Origin: Pseudomonas monsensis
GTDB lineage: Bacteria; Pseudomonadota; Gammaproteobacteria; Pseudomonadales; Pseudomonadaceae
DNA length: 64,000 bases
Assembly (NCBI RefSeq): GCF_014268495.2
Contig: NZ_CP077087.1
Span: 975,001-1,039,000 of the forward strand
Direction: 5' to 3'
Shown: in pieces, positions 27,201 through 35,387 of the stretch
How positions within the stretch are numbered: the stretch's first letter is position 1
Layout of the letters: each line of letters starts with the position of its first letter
Made by a program: the position numbers and the translations under genes
The notes under the pieces: generated by a model
Databases searched by the model: none
What the model was told of the DNA's origin: nothing
What the model saw: only the letters and a program-made list of their open reading frames with translations

Positions 27201-27259
27201 GGGCGACACCTGCAATGGACTGAGTTCTGACGGTAGAACCCAATGGGCGCATTGACAAG

Positions 27260-27463
27260 TTATCCGCCCAGCGCGGTCTGGATCGAAGTCAGGATCGCGG
27301 TGACACGAAGGCCGATGCCGTTACCGAAGGCAGCAATCACCAGCGCCACCAGACCCACGACCAATGCATATTCGATGGCTGATGCACCTTCAGTGTCTTT
27401 GGCCAGCCTTTTGAAAAACGCCATTTGAGCTTTGATTTTGCGGGCTACCCGGGAATACGACAT
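27260..27463 (-). CDS. flp: Flp type IVb major prepilin
   Basis: Major pilin subunit of the Flp pilus. 67 residues: a 26-residue leader ending in G26, cleavage site TEG/ASAIEYALVV with the invariant glutamate and tyrosine at +5 and +6 of the mature protein, then a hydrophobic helix and short tail (mature about 41 residues). Start ATG 27463 follows AAGGAG. Divergent from rcpC. A small hairpin lies in its leader (27489-27506). Confidence 0.95.
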   Translation of the reverse strand: MSYSRVARKIKAQMAFFKRLAKDTEGASAIEYALVVGLVALVIAAFGNGIGLRVTAILTSIQTALGG

Positions 27464-27800
27464 GAGAGTTCTCCTTGAGCACACCAGGTGTTGCGCATTC
27501 GCAACATGATTTCCCTGTGCCAGCATCAGCATTGTCGGCATTTTCCGCCCCAGCAACTGTAAGAACGGATTAACTCCAAAGTAGTAAGGCGCCGTTAGAC
27601 CATGCAAAACCACTTTTGGCGTATCCACCCGCTACTTTCGTTGGATATTTCCGCCTTCGTAATGGCGTTTTGTTCTTCCTGCGCTACCGTCAAATAGCGA
27701 AATAGTTACTTGTTCATAGCTGCCTGATTGCGAAGTTATCTCGTTGGAAGTACGGGTCATTGCAGTAAGAAGAGCGCGCAGCGGGAAAGGGAGAGCCGTC
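27464..27800. promoter_or_regulatory. Divergent regulatory region flp / rcpC
   Basis: 337 bases, more AT-rich than the surrounding genes, that must hold the promoters for the pilin gene and for the rcpC-tadD operon. A perfect 7-bp inverted repeat TGTTGCG-CATT-CGCAACA (27489-27506) lies 26-43 bases upstream of the flp start and could form a hairpin in the flp leader or bind a regulator. I could not identify a PprB box or clear -35/-10 pairs by eye. Confidence 0.6.
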
Positions 27801-28751
27801 ATGAACAGTCGCATCACGTTGGGTCTGGCCGGATTGTTCCTGCTGGGGGCCATCATCGCCGGGTATTGGGGACTCACGTTGAGCCGGCAACCTGCCATTG
27901 CTGAACCGGTCGCGGCGCCCGCGACCGCAGCTGTCGCGTCAGCGCCGGCTACCCCTGCTGCGGTGGAGGACCCGAGCCGCCAACCGGTTGTCGTGCTGCT
28001 GCGCGACATCGCTCCGTTCGTGAAAATCACCGCCGCCGACGTGGCCGTGGAGAAGCTGCGCACCGCACCGGCCGGTAGTCTGGGCAACGTCGATCAAGTC
28101 ATTGGGCGCACGCCGTGGCGGCCGTTGAGCGCTGGCAGCTGGCTCAGTGAAGAAAGCTTCGAACCCGGTAGCCAACTGTCGCGGATGATTCGTCCCGGTG
28201 AGCGCGCACTGGCCGTGGCCGTCGATGAAGTAATCAACGTCGGCGGGCAACTGGCGCCCGGCGATTACGTGGACGTGCTGTTGTTTCTGCGCAAGGACGA
28301 AATGAATCCACAACCTTCGGCACAGCTGGTGATCCCGGCGGTACGGGTGCTGGTGGTCGGCAGCCAGACCGGCCTGACCAACGACGGCCAGCCCACCGGT
28401 GCGGCACGCAGCGACGATGAACGCCTCAAGCAGGAACAGCAACGCATGGCCGCGCGCAGTGTGGTGCTGGCGGTGCCGGAGCCGTTACTCAGTCGCTTGA
28501 TGCTGGCGTCCGGCGCTGGTGTGCTGCGCCTGGCCGTGCGCAGTGCCGATGAACAGCAACTGGCGAAATACTGGAAGGGTGAAAACGATGTCGCGACGCG
28601 ACTCGACACGCCGCGTCGCGAACTTCTGGAGTTCAGTCAGCTGTCACTGGCTGCGCCCCCCAAACCCATGGCAGTGGCTGGCGCACCGACCCCACGCAAA
28701 GCATCCGTGGAAGTGATCCGCGGTGCCGAAACCGCACAACCCACCCCCTGA
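27801..28751 (+). CDS. rcpC: Flp pilus assembly protein RcpC/CpaB
   Basis: Periplasmic component thought to act with the RcpA secretin. 316 residues: N-terminal signal anchor (about 5-25), Ala/Pro-rich linker, SAF domain (about 58-122, VVVLLRDIAPFVKITAADVAVEKL, GRTPWRPLSAGSWLSEES), then the RcpC domain (AVDEVINVGGQLAPGDYVDVLLFLR). Start ATG 27801 has GGGAGA; a longer reading from 27744 has no ribosome site. First gene of the seven-gene tad operon. Confidence 0.92.
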   Translation: MNSRITLGLAGLFLLGAIIAGYWGLTLSRQPAIAEPVAAPATAAVASAPATPAAVEDPSRQPVVVLLRDIAPFVKITAADVAVEKLRTAPAGSLGNVDQVIGRTPWRPLSAGSWLSEESFEPGSQLSRMIRPGERALAVAVDEVINVGGQLAPGDYVDVLLFLRKDEMNPQPSAQLVIPAVRVLVVGSQTGLTNDGQPTGAARSDDERLKQEQQRMAARSVVLAVPEPLLSRLMLASGAGVLRLAVRSADEQQLAKYWKGENDVATRLDTPRRELLEFSQLSLAAPPKPMAVAGAPTPRKASVEVIRGAETAQPTP

Positions 28752-28772
28752 ATCGAGCAAGGACGCCTTTAC

Positions 28773-30044
28773 ATGCGCAGACGTTTTACGCCCCTGTTCA
28801 TCGGCTTGCTACTGGCCCCGCTGCTGGGCGTTGCCGCCAGCGGCAGTGCTGCCGCCGCGAGTGGCAATTGCGCGGCACTGGCCCCGTTGCCGGCGGCGCT
28901 GGAAGTCGGCGAGGGCATGCAGCAAGCACTGCAATCACCGGTGGCGATCACCCGGGTTGCGGTGGGCGACCCGAAAATCGCCGACGTGCGCGTGACCGGC
29001 GATCAAGGGGTATTGCTGACCGGCGTCGCTCCCGGTGCAACCACACTGATGATCTGGAGCGCCTGCGCCAGCGCACCGCGCCAAAGCATGGTGTTCGTCC
29101 AGGGCAAGGCCAGTGCAGCGATGACCGCCGTGGCATTGCCGGCCAGCGATGATCCGACCCTGCCGTCGCAAGTACAGACCGACATCCGCTTCGTCGAAGT
29201 CAGTCGCACCAAACTGAAGGAAGCCGGCACGCAGATTTTCGGCAAGGGCTCGAACAACTTTCTGTTTGGCGCGCCGGGCACGGTGCCCAACACCTCGGTC
29301 ACGCCGGGCGTGGTGCCGTTGCGCAATCTCGATCCGCGCATCGCGGTGCCGAGCATCCCGCTGGCCAACGATATGTTCAACATTGTCTGGGGTGGCGGCA
29401 GCAGTAAATTCCTTGGCATCGTCAACGCGCTGGAGGGCAGCGGCTTCGCTTATACCCTGGCGCGGCCGAGCCTGGTGGCGCTGAGCGGGCAGAGTGCAAG
29501 TTTCCTTGCGGGGGGCGAAATCCCGATTCCGGTCCCCAGTGCCAACAGCAACAGCTACTCCATCGAGTACAAGGAATTCGGCATTCGCCTGACACTGACC
29601 CCGACCGTGATCGGTCGTGACCGGATTGCCCTCAAGGTCGCTCCGGAGGTCAGTGAGCTGGACTACAACAACGGCGTGACCATCGGCGGCACCAAGGTGC
29701 CGGCGTTCACTATTCGCCGCACCGATACCAGCATCTCGCTGGCCGATGGCGAGAGTTTTGTCATCAGCGGGCTGATCAGCACCAACAACGCTTCGGAAGT
29801 GAACAAGTTTCCCGGGCTGGGCGATATCCCGGTGCTCGGTGCGTTTTTCCGCAACTCGTCGGTCAACCGCCAGGAGCGCGAACTGCTGATGATCGTTACC
29901 CCGCACCTGGTGCAGCCACTGGCCGCGAATGCGCCGTTACCGTCGCTACCCGGGGAAAAACTGCGCAACTACGATCCGAACTGGTACCGCCTGTACTTCC
30001 TGGAAAACGGCAACTTCGACAAACGCAGCGGGCTATCGCAATGA
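28773..30044 (+). CDS. rcpA: Flp pilus outer-membrane secretin RcpA/CpaC
   Basis: Ring-forming outer-membrane channel of the Flp pilus. 423 residues: signal peptide (about 1-28), N-terminal pilus-secretin domain (VGDPKIADVRVTGDQGVLLTG), and secretin core (about 145-395) with the signature near VAPEVSELDYNNGV and the C-terminal FVISGLISTNNASEVNKFPGLGDIPVLGAFFR region. The last bases overlap the tadZ start (ATGA). Confidence 0.93.
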   Translation: MRRRFTPLFIGLLLAPLLGVAASGSAAAASGNCAALAPLPAALEVGEGMQQALQSPVAITRVAVGDPKIADVRVTGDQGVLLTGVAPGATTLMIWSACASAPRQSMVFVQGKASAAMTAVALPASDDPTLPSQVQTDIRFVEVSRTKLKEAGTQIFGKGSNNFLFGAPGTVPNTSVTPGVVPLRNLDPRIAVPSIPLANDMFNIVWGGGSSKFLGIVNALEGSGFAYTLARPSLVALSGQSASFLAGGEIPIPVPSANSNSYSIEYKEFGIRLTLTPTVIGRDRIALKVAPEVSELDYNNGVTIGGTKVPAFTIRRTDTSISLADGESFVISGLISTNNASEVNKFPGLGDIPVLGAFFRNSSVNRQERELLMIVTPHLVQPLAANAPLPSLPGEKLRNYDPNWYRLYFLENGNFDKRSGLSQ

Positions 30045-31231
30045 GCCAGAGCCTCAGCCAGACCTTCCTCGCCATCACCCGCAACGACACCGACCTTGAA
30101 TGGTTGCAGGGCGCTTTGGCGCCGCTGGGCCAAGTGGTCAGTGCCGGTGGCGGCAGTCTTGATGAATTGCTGGCGCTGGTCGATGTGACTTTCGCCAGCC
30201 TGGTCTTCGTCGGTCTCGATCGCGACCATCTGGTGGCGCAGAGTGCATTGATCGAAGGTGTGCTGGAAGCCAAACCGATGCTCGCCATCGTTGCCCTCGG
30301 CGATGGCATGGACAATCAGCTGGTGCTTAATGCGATGCGCGCCGGGGCGCGGGATTTCGTCGCCTATGGCTCGCGTTCCAGCGAGGTCGCCGGGCTGGTG
30401 CGACGCCTGAGCAAACGCCTGCCGGCGGTGACGCCGAATGCCCAGCTCGGCGGCCTGACCGTGCTGTACGGCGTGCAAAGCAATGCCGACGGCGCGTTGC
30501 TCGCCAACCACATGGCGCTGGTGGTGCAGAAGAGCGGCCAGCAAACCCTGCTACTCGATCTGGGCCTGCCGCGTGGTGACAGTCTGGCGCTGCTGGGGCT
30601 GGAGAGCTCGTTCCATTTCGGCGATGCCTTGCGCCACTTGCGGCGCCTTGACGCGACCCTGATCGACAGCGCCTTCACCACTGCCGAAGCTGGCCTGCGC
30701 ATCCTCGCGTACGCCAGTGGCGACGAGCCGCTCGAGCGCACCAGTGCCGCTGAGCTGTACATGCTGCTCAGCGCCTTGCGGCAGCACTTCCAGCACATTG
30801 TGGTCAACCTCACCGGCCAGCCGGACAGCGAAGCCCTGCGCACCTTCGTCAGCCATTGCGACAAGCTGTTGTGGTACACCGACCAGAATGTCCTCGATTG
30901 TCGGCGTAACCTTGCGGTGCTCAACCTGTGGCGCGAAAAAGGCATGAAACTCGAGCACGGCCGCTTGTTGGTCGACCGTTATCTGCGCAACGTCGCGCCC
31001 GACTCCGACACCCTCGGCAAGACCTTTGGCCTGGAAGTGATCGCCGTGCTCGCTTGCAGTCCGGAGCTGCGCCTGAACGCAAAAAACCAGGGTGTCACCC
31101 TGTTTGAGCTGGCGCCGCGCGAAGCCCTCAGTCAAAGCCTGCGCACCCTCGGCGAACGTCTGGCCAAACGTTCCGAAGGCCTGGTCAAACCCAAGGTCAA
31201 CTGGCTCAACCGCCTGCGAGGCACCTCATGA
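30041..31231 (+). CDS. tadZ: Flp pilus localisation ATPase-like protein TadZ/CpaE
   Basis: MinD/ParA-related protein that places the Tad machine. 396 residues: receiver-like N-terminal domain (about 8-125) without a clear phospho-acceptor, and a MinD-like domain (about 140-370). The P-loop position reads GVQSNADGALLANHMA, so the lysines of the usual KGGxGKT are absent, while the A' motif LLLDLGLPRGDSL is kept. ATP hydrolysis is therefore doubtful. Overlaps both neighbours by 4 bases. Confidence 0.88.
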   Translation: MSQSLSQTFLAITRNDTDLEWLQGALAPLGQVVSAGGGSLDELLALVDVTFASLVFVGLDRDHLVAQSALIEGVLEAKPMLAIVALGDGMDNQLVLNAMRAGARDFVAYGSRSSEVAGLVRRLSKRLPAVTPNAQLGGLTVLYGVQSNADGALLANHMALVVQKSGQQTLLLDLGLPRGDSLALLGLESSFHFGDALRHLRRLDATLIDSAFTTAEAGLRILAYASGDEPLERTSAAELYMLLSALRQHFQHIVVNLTGQPDSEALRTFVSHCDKLLWYTDQNVLDCRRNLAVLNLWREKGMKLEHGRLLVDRYLRNVAPDSDTLGKTFGLEVIAVLACSPELRLNAKNQGVTLFELAPREALSQSLRTLGERLAKRSEGLVKPKVNWLNRLRGTS

Positions 31232-32499
31232 ACGGCGAGCAACTGTTCGGCGAGCAGCAGCGCCAAGCCGCCGGCAACACCGATCACGACGGCCTGAAAC
31301 TGGTGCTGCACCGCTACATCATCGACGCTATCGAAGAGTCCGGGAAAAACCTGCTGGAAGGTTCGCGGCAGGTGCTTTCGCAGTTTGTCATCGACAAGGT
31401 GGCCGATTACATCGCACGGCTGCACCTGGCGATTTCGCGTTATGAAATGGAGCGGCTGGCTGAAGAAATCGTCGACGAGCTGACCGGTTTCGGTCCGCTG
31501 GAAGTGCTGCTGCGCGACAGTGCGGTGACCGAGATTCTGGTCAACGGCCCGCACCGGGTGTTCATCGAACGCGACGGCGTGTTGCACCTGAGCGATCTGC
31601 GGTTTATTGATGCGCATCACGTCGAACGGGTGATGCAACGCATCCTCGCCCCGCTCGGGCGTCGCCTCGACGAGTCGTCGCCGATGGTCGACGCGCGGCT
31701 GCCCGATGGCAGCCGGGTCAACGCCATCATCCCGCCGATTGCCCTCGACGGCCCCTGCCTGTCGATCCGTAAGTTTCGCAAGGACATGCTCAAAAGCACC
31801 GACCTGATGGCGATGCAAACCATCGATCAGGCGATTTTCGACTTTATCGAGGAAGCCGTCGGCAAGCGCTGCAATATCCTCATCAGTGGCGGTACCGGCA
31901 CCGGAAAAACCACGCTGCTGAATATTCTCAGCCAGTTGATCAATCCCCATGAACGGCTGGTGACCATCGAAGACGTCGCCGAATTGCAGCTGGGCCACCC
32001 GCACGTCGTGCGCCTGGAAACCCGACCACCGAATGCCGAGGGCCACGGTGAGGTCAAGCCCAGCGACCTGATCCGCAACGCCCTGCGGATGCGCCCGGAC
32101 CGGATCATCCTCGGCGAGATTCGCGGGGTCGAAGTGGTCGATGTGCTGACCGCCATGAACACCGGCCATGACGGCTCGATGAGCACCGTACACGCCAACA
32201 ACGCCCAGGATGCCTTGCTCCGGCTGGAGACACTGGTGGGGCTCACCGGGCGTTCCATCGCCGAACGTACGTTGCGCCAGATGATCTGCGCAGCCCTCGA
32301 CGTGATCATTCAGTTGACCCGCATGCCTGACGGTCGCCGCTGCGTCAGCGAAGTGGTGGAAGTGGTCGGCGTGCGCGACGACATCTATGTCACCAACACC
32401 TTGTTCCGCCTCGACCGTCGCACCGGTTTCGGCTTTCTGCGTGAAGCGGTCAACCCGGCCGGTGACAAATTGCGCCGCGAACCGGCGCATTCGCATTGA
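31228..32499 (+). CDS. tadA: Flp pilus assembly ATPase TadA/CpaF
   Basis: Cytoplasmic hexameric ATPase powering Flp pilus assembly. 423 residues: N-terminal helical domain, then the secretion-ATPase core with Walker A GGTGTGKTT (about residue 218), Asp box LVTIEDVAELQL, Walker B region RPDRIILGEIRG and His box GHDGSMSTVHANN. Start overlaps the tadZ stop. All catalytic motifs are present. Confidence 0.95.
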   Translation: MNGEQLFGEQQRQAAGNTDHDGLKLVLHRYIIDAIEESGKNLLEGSRQVLSQFVIDKVADYIARLHLAISRYEMERLAEEIVDELTGFGPLEVLLRDSAVTEILVNGPHRVFIERDGVLHLSDLRFIDAHHVERVMQRILAPLGRRLDESSPMVDARLPDGSRVNAIIPPIALDGPCLSIRKFRKDMLKSTDLMAMQTIDQAIFDFIEEAVGKRCNILISGGTGTGKTTLLNILSQLINPHERLVTIEDVAELQLGHPHVVRLETRPPNAEGHGEVKPSDLIRNALRMRPDRIILGEIRGVEVVDVLTAMNTGHDGSMSTVHANNAQDALLRLETLVGLTGRSIAERTLRQMICAALDVIIQLTRMPDGRRCVSEVVEVVGVRDDIYVTNTLFRLDRRTGFGFLREAVNPAGDKLRREPAHSH

Positions 32500-32509
32500 G
32501 GGGCACAGC

Positions 32510-33394
32510 ATGCTCAAACCGCTGTTGCTGATCGTGATTTGCCTGGCGTTGCTCGGTCTGTCGCTGCGCCTGTTCTATAACAGCTGGCGCCAGAGTGGCG
32601 CGGAGCGCGTGCTCGACCGGCTGAGTCAGGGGCAGCCGCAACGGGCTGGCGAAGTTCCGCGCTGGGCCGGTCTGGACCGGACATTTCTACGCGCGGGTCT
32701 GGGGCGTCCGACGGATCGACTCGGCGTGTGGCTGCTGTTGTGGGCGTTTGCGACACTGATCGGCTTTGCCATCGCCGGATGGATTGGCTTGCTGGTGCTG
32801 CTGACGTTGCCGCCGGTGGTTTTGCGCCTGTATGTCAGTTGGCGTTACCAGCGTCGATTGCGGCGGATGATCGAACAACTGCCACAACTGCTCGACCACA
32901 CCGTGCGCAGTCTCAAGTCCGGGCGCACGCTGGCCGATGCCGTGCTTGGCGGCATCGAAGCCAGTGAAGATCCGCTGAAAAATGCCATGGGCCGGGTTCA
33001 GCGCAATGTGCAGTTGGGCGTGAGCCTGCCGGACGCCGTGGCGGATCTGGCCGAGTTGTACGAGAAGGATGAGTTTCGTCTGTTCGCCCTCGGCCTCAAG
33101 GTCAATCACCGCTACGGCGGCAACGCCAGCGAGTTGCTGGAAAACCTGATCAAGATGATCCGCGAACGTGACCAGGCCTCGCGCCAGTTGCGCGCGATGA
33201 CCGGCGAAACCCGCCTCACCGCGTGGGTGCTGGGACTATTGCCGATCGCCATGGCCGGCTATTTCCTGATGTCCAATCCGGTGTACCTGGTTGCCATGTG
33301 GCACGACCCTTCCGGGCAGCGCATGCTCGCCTCGGCGTTCGGCATGCAGGTGATCGGCAGTCTGTTGCTCTGGCGGATGTTGCGCAGCCTATGA
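32510..33394 (+). CDS. tadB: Flp pilus inner-membrane platform protein TadB
   Basis: GspF-like membrane protein working with TadC above the TadA ATPase. 294 residues: an N-terminal helix (about 2-20), paired helices (about 70-110), the cytoplasmic T2SSF domain (about 118-240; RRMIEQLPQLLDHTVRSLKSG), and two C-terminal helices. Start ATG 32510 has GAGGGG; it lies 10 bases after tadA. Confidence 0.92.
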   Translation: MLKPLLLIVICLALLGLSLRLFYNSWRQSGAERVLDRLSQGQPQRAGEVPRWAGLDRTFLRAGLGRPTDRLGVWLLLWAFATLIGFAIAGWIGLLVLLTLPPVVLRLYVSWRYQRRLRRMIEQLPQLLDHTVRSLKSGRTLADAVLGGIEASEDPLKNAMGRVQRNVQLGVSLPDAVADLAELYEKDEFRLFALGLKVNHRYGGNASELLENLIKMIRERDQASRQLRAMTGETRLTAWVLGLLPIAMAGYFLMSNPVYLVAMWHDPSGQRMLASAFGMQVIGSLLLWRMLRSL

Positions 33395-34281
33395 CCACGC
33401 CCCTGATGATCAGCGCTTTATGCTTGCTCGGTGCCGCAGTGCTGCTGATTGCCAACCTGCTGGAGCAGCGTCGGCGCAGCCGCCAGATCAGCCGCCGGCT
33501 CGACGGCGAGCTGAGCCGCGAGAACCGTTTTGGCAACCTGCTGCAAGTGCTCGGCGAGAGCCGGGTGGGCCAGCACAGCGTCAAGCTCGACAATGAAACC
33601 CAGACCCTGCTCAGCCGCCTGGGTTGGCGCAGTGCGCGTCAGCGCTCGCTGTTCGCTGCCTGCCAGATCGGCGCGCCGCTGTTGATGCTCGCGGTGGTGG
33701 TGTTGCTGCAAGGGGTGTTCTTTACGTCTGTAGAGAAACAATGGATCGCGCCACTGTTCGCCCTCGGCGTTGGCTACCTGCTGCCCAAGCGCCTTTTGGT
33801 AATGGCGGTGGCGCGTCGGCAGAAACGCCTGGCGAGCGAGATCGCTACGTTCCTGCCGCTGCTGCGCATTCTCTTCGAGTCGGGCATGGCCGTGGAGCAG
33901 GCGTTGCGGGTCTTGAGCCACGAGGCCCAGGCGTTGCTGCCGGTCTTGACGCAAGAGTTGCGCCTGGTGCTGGCGCGGGTCGACTCCGGCCTTGAGCTGG
34001 GTGAAGAACTGAACAAGGCCACGCAACTGCTGGCGGTGGACGAGTTCACTGACACCTGCGTGATCCTCCAGCAATTGCTGCATCAGGGCGGCGGCGCGAT
34101 GAAATCGTTGCTGTCACTCAAGCAATTGCTCGACGACCGCCGCCTGACCCGGTTGCAGGAATACATCTCGAAAATGTCCGCCAAAATGTCCGTCGTGATG
34201 ATGCTGTTTCTCTTCCCGGCGTTATTGATCGTCCTGGCCGGTCCGGGCTTCACCGCCCTGGCCAAGGCCCTGGGAGCCTAG
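33391..34281 (+). CDS. tadC: Flp pilus inner-membrane platform protein TadC
   Basis: Second GspF-like platform protein, distant relative of TadB. 296 residues with an N-terminal helix, helices near 90-130, a T2SSF domain (about 150-265; EIATFLPLLRILFESGMAVEQALRVL) and a last helix (MMLFLFPALLIVLAGPGF). Starts in an ATGA overlap with tadB. Confidence 0.92.
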   Translation: MTTPLMISALCLLGAAVLLIANLLEQRRRSRQISRRLDGELSRENRFGNLLQVLGESRVGQHSVKLDNETQTLLSRLGWRSARQRSLFAACQIGAPLLMLAVVVLLQGVFFTSVEKQWIAPLFALGVGYLLPKRLLVMAVARRQKRLASEIATFLPLLRILFESGMAVEQALRVLSHEAQALLPVLTQELRLVLARVDSGLELGEELNKATQLLAVDEFTDTCVILQQLLHQGGGAMKSLLSLKQLLDDRRLTRLQEYISKMSAKMSVVMMLFLFPALLIVLAGPGFTALAKALGA

Positions 34282-34291
34282 AGGGATCGTA

Positions 34292-34987
34292 ATGAAAGCA
34301 ATGATTGCAGGTACCTGTCTTCTGTTGCTCGGGGGCTGTGCCAATACCGGGCAGACCCCTTGGGCGGCGCTGAGCAGCAACGCCAGCTGCGGCCAATTGA
34401 GTTCCGAGCAACAACTGTCGCTGAACCTCGCCGACGATATGGTCAAGGACGGCAAGCTGCACGCCAGCCTTGCCAACCTGCAGAGCCTGCCGGACAACCT
34501 CGCCGACGTGCGCCTGCGCAAGGCCCGGGTTTACCGCTTGCTCGGCCGCAGTGAGGCCGAGCCGCTTTATCGAGGCCTGCTCGGCAGTTGCCTGGCGGCC
34601 GAGGCCGAGCACGGTCTGGGTCAACTGGCGGCGGCCAAGGCCGATTACGGTCAGGCTCAAGCGCATCTGCAACGTGCCGCACGGTTGGCGCCGACCGACG
34701 AAAAAATCCGCAATGACCTCGGCGTGGTCTACCTCAACCAACTGCGCATTGAAGACGCGCGCTTCGAATTCCTGACGGCGATGGAGCTCAAGCAAAGCGA
34801 TCAACTGGCCGCGCTGAATCTGGTCACGCTGTTGCTGTATCAGGATGACTGGAACCGTGCCGGTGAACTGGTCAGTCGCCTCGGCCTGAGCCCCGAGCAA
34901 TTCAGCGAAGCGCAGAGGCGCGCGGAACAGCTCAAGGTGCCGGCGAAAGTCCCGGCCCCGGCCGCTGTCACGGCCATGCTCAAATAA
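34292..34987 (+). CDS. tadD: Flp pilus TPR lipoprotein TadD
   Basis: Probable pilotin-like lipoprotein needed for the secretin. 231 residues; lipobox LGGC (C16), then tetratricopeptide-type helical pairs (about 55-190; AEAEHGLGQLAAAKADYGQA, RAARLAPTDEKIRNDLGVVYLNQ). Eleven bases after tadC; no separate promoter is evident. Confidence 0.9.
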   Translation: MKAMIAGTCLLLLGGCANTGQTPWAALSSNASCGQLSSEQQLSLNLADDMVKDGKLHASLANLQSLPDNLADVRLRKARVYRLLGRSEAEPLYRGLLGSCLAAEAEHGLGQLAAAKADYGQAQAHLQRAARLAPTDEKIRNDLGVVYLNQLRIEDARFEFLTAMELKQSDQLAALNLVTLLLYQDDWNRAGELVSRLGLSPEQFSEAQRRAEQLKVPAKVPAPAAVTAMLK

Positions 34988-34998
34988 GGAGAACTGCG

Positions 34999-35280
34999 AT
35001 GAGAGCTGCGATTGTCTGCTTCAGTCTGCTGGCCTTGCCCTTGGTCAGTCATGCCATCGACGCGGGCCCGGCTTCGGCCGAGCAACAGGAAACCGAAGGC
35101 TGGTTACAGCTGCAGGCGCGCAACAAGGTGCCTTCGCCGACCCTGCAAACCGTCACGCCGACCGAGCGCGAGCTGGCCATGCAGCGCTGGTTGAAAAGTT
35201 ACCAGCACGATATTCCGGAGTTCTACGATCAGCAGCAGGGTGGCAAGGTCGACAGTGGATCTGGGGGCGGGACACCTTAG
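34999..35280 (+). CDS. DUF3613 small secreted protein
   Basis: 93 residues with a cleavable signal peptide (about 1-19, LLALPLVSHA) and a short hydrophilic mature part containing ETEGWLQLQARNKVPS and LAMQRWLKSYQHDIPEFY. Last gene of the tad operon, 11 bases after tadD, with AGGAG before the start. A gene of this kind follows tadD in P. aeruginosa too. Function unknown; presumably periplasmic and pilus-related. Confidence 0.82.
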   Translation: MRAAIVCFSLLALPLVSHAIDAGPASAEQQETEGWLQLQARNKVPSPTLQTVTPTERELAMQRWLKSYQHDIPEFYDQQQGGKVDSGSGGGTP

Positions 35281-35387
35281 GCCGGGCGTTGTTGATCGCC
35301 AGCGGGCGGGCCTCACTGGGGGATGTAGTCCCCCTGTGGGAGCCGGCCTGCCAGCGAGGGCACTTGGTCAAACTCGCAGGGCTTGCC

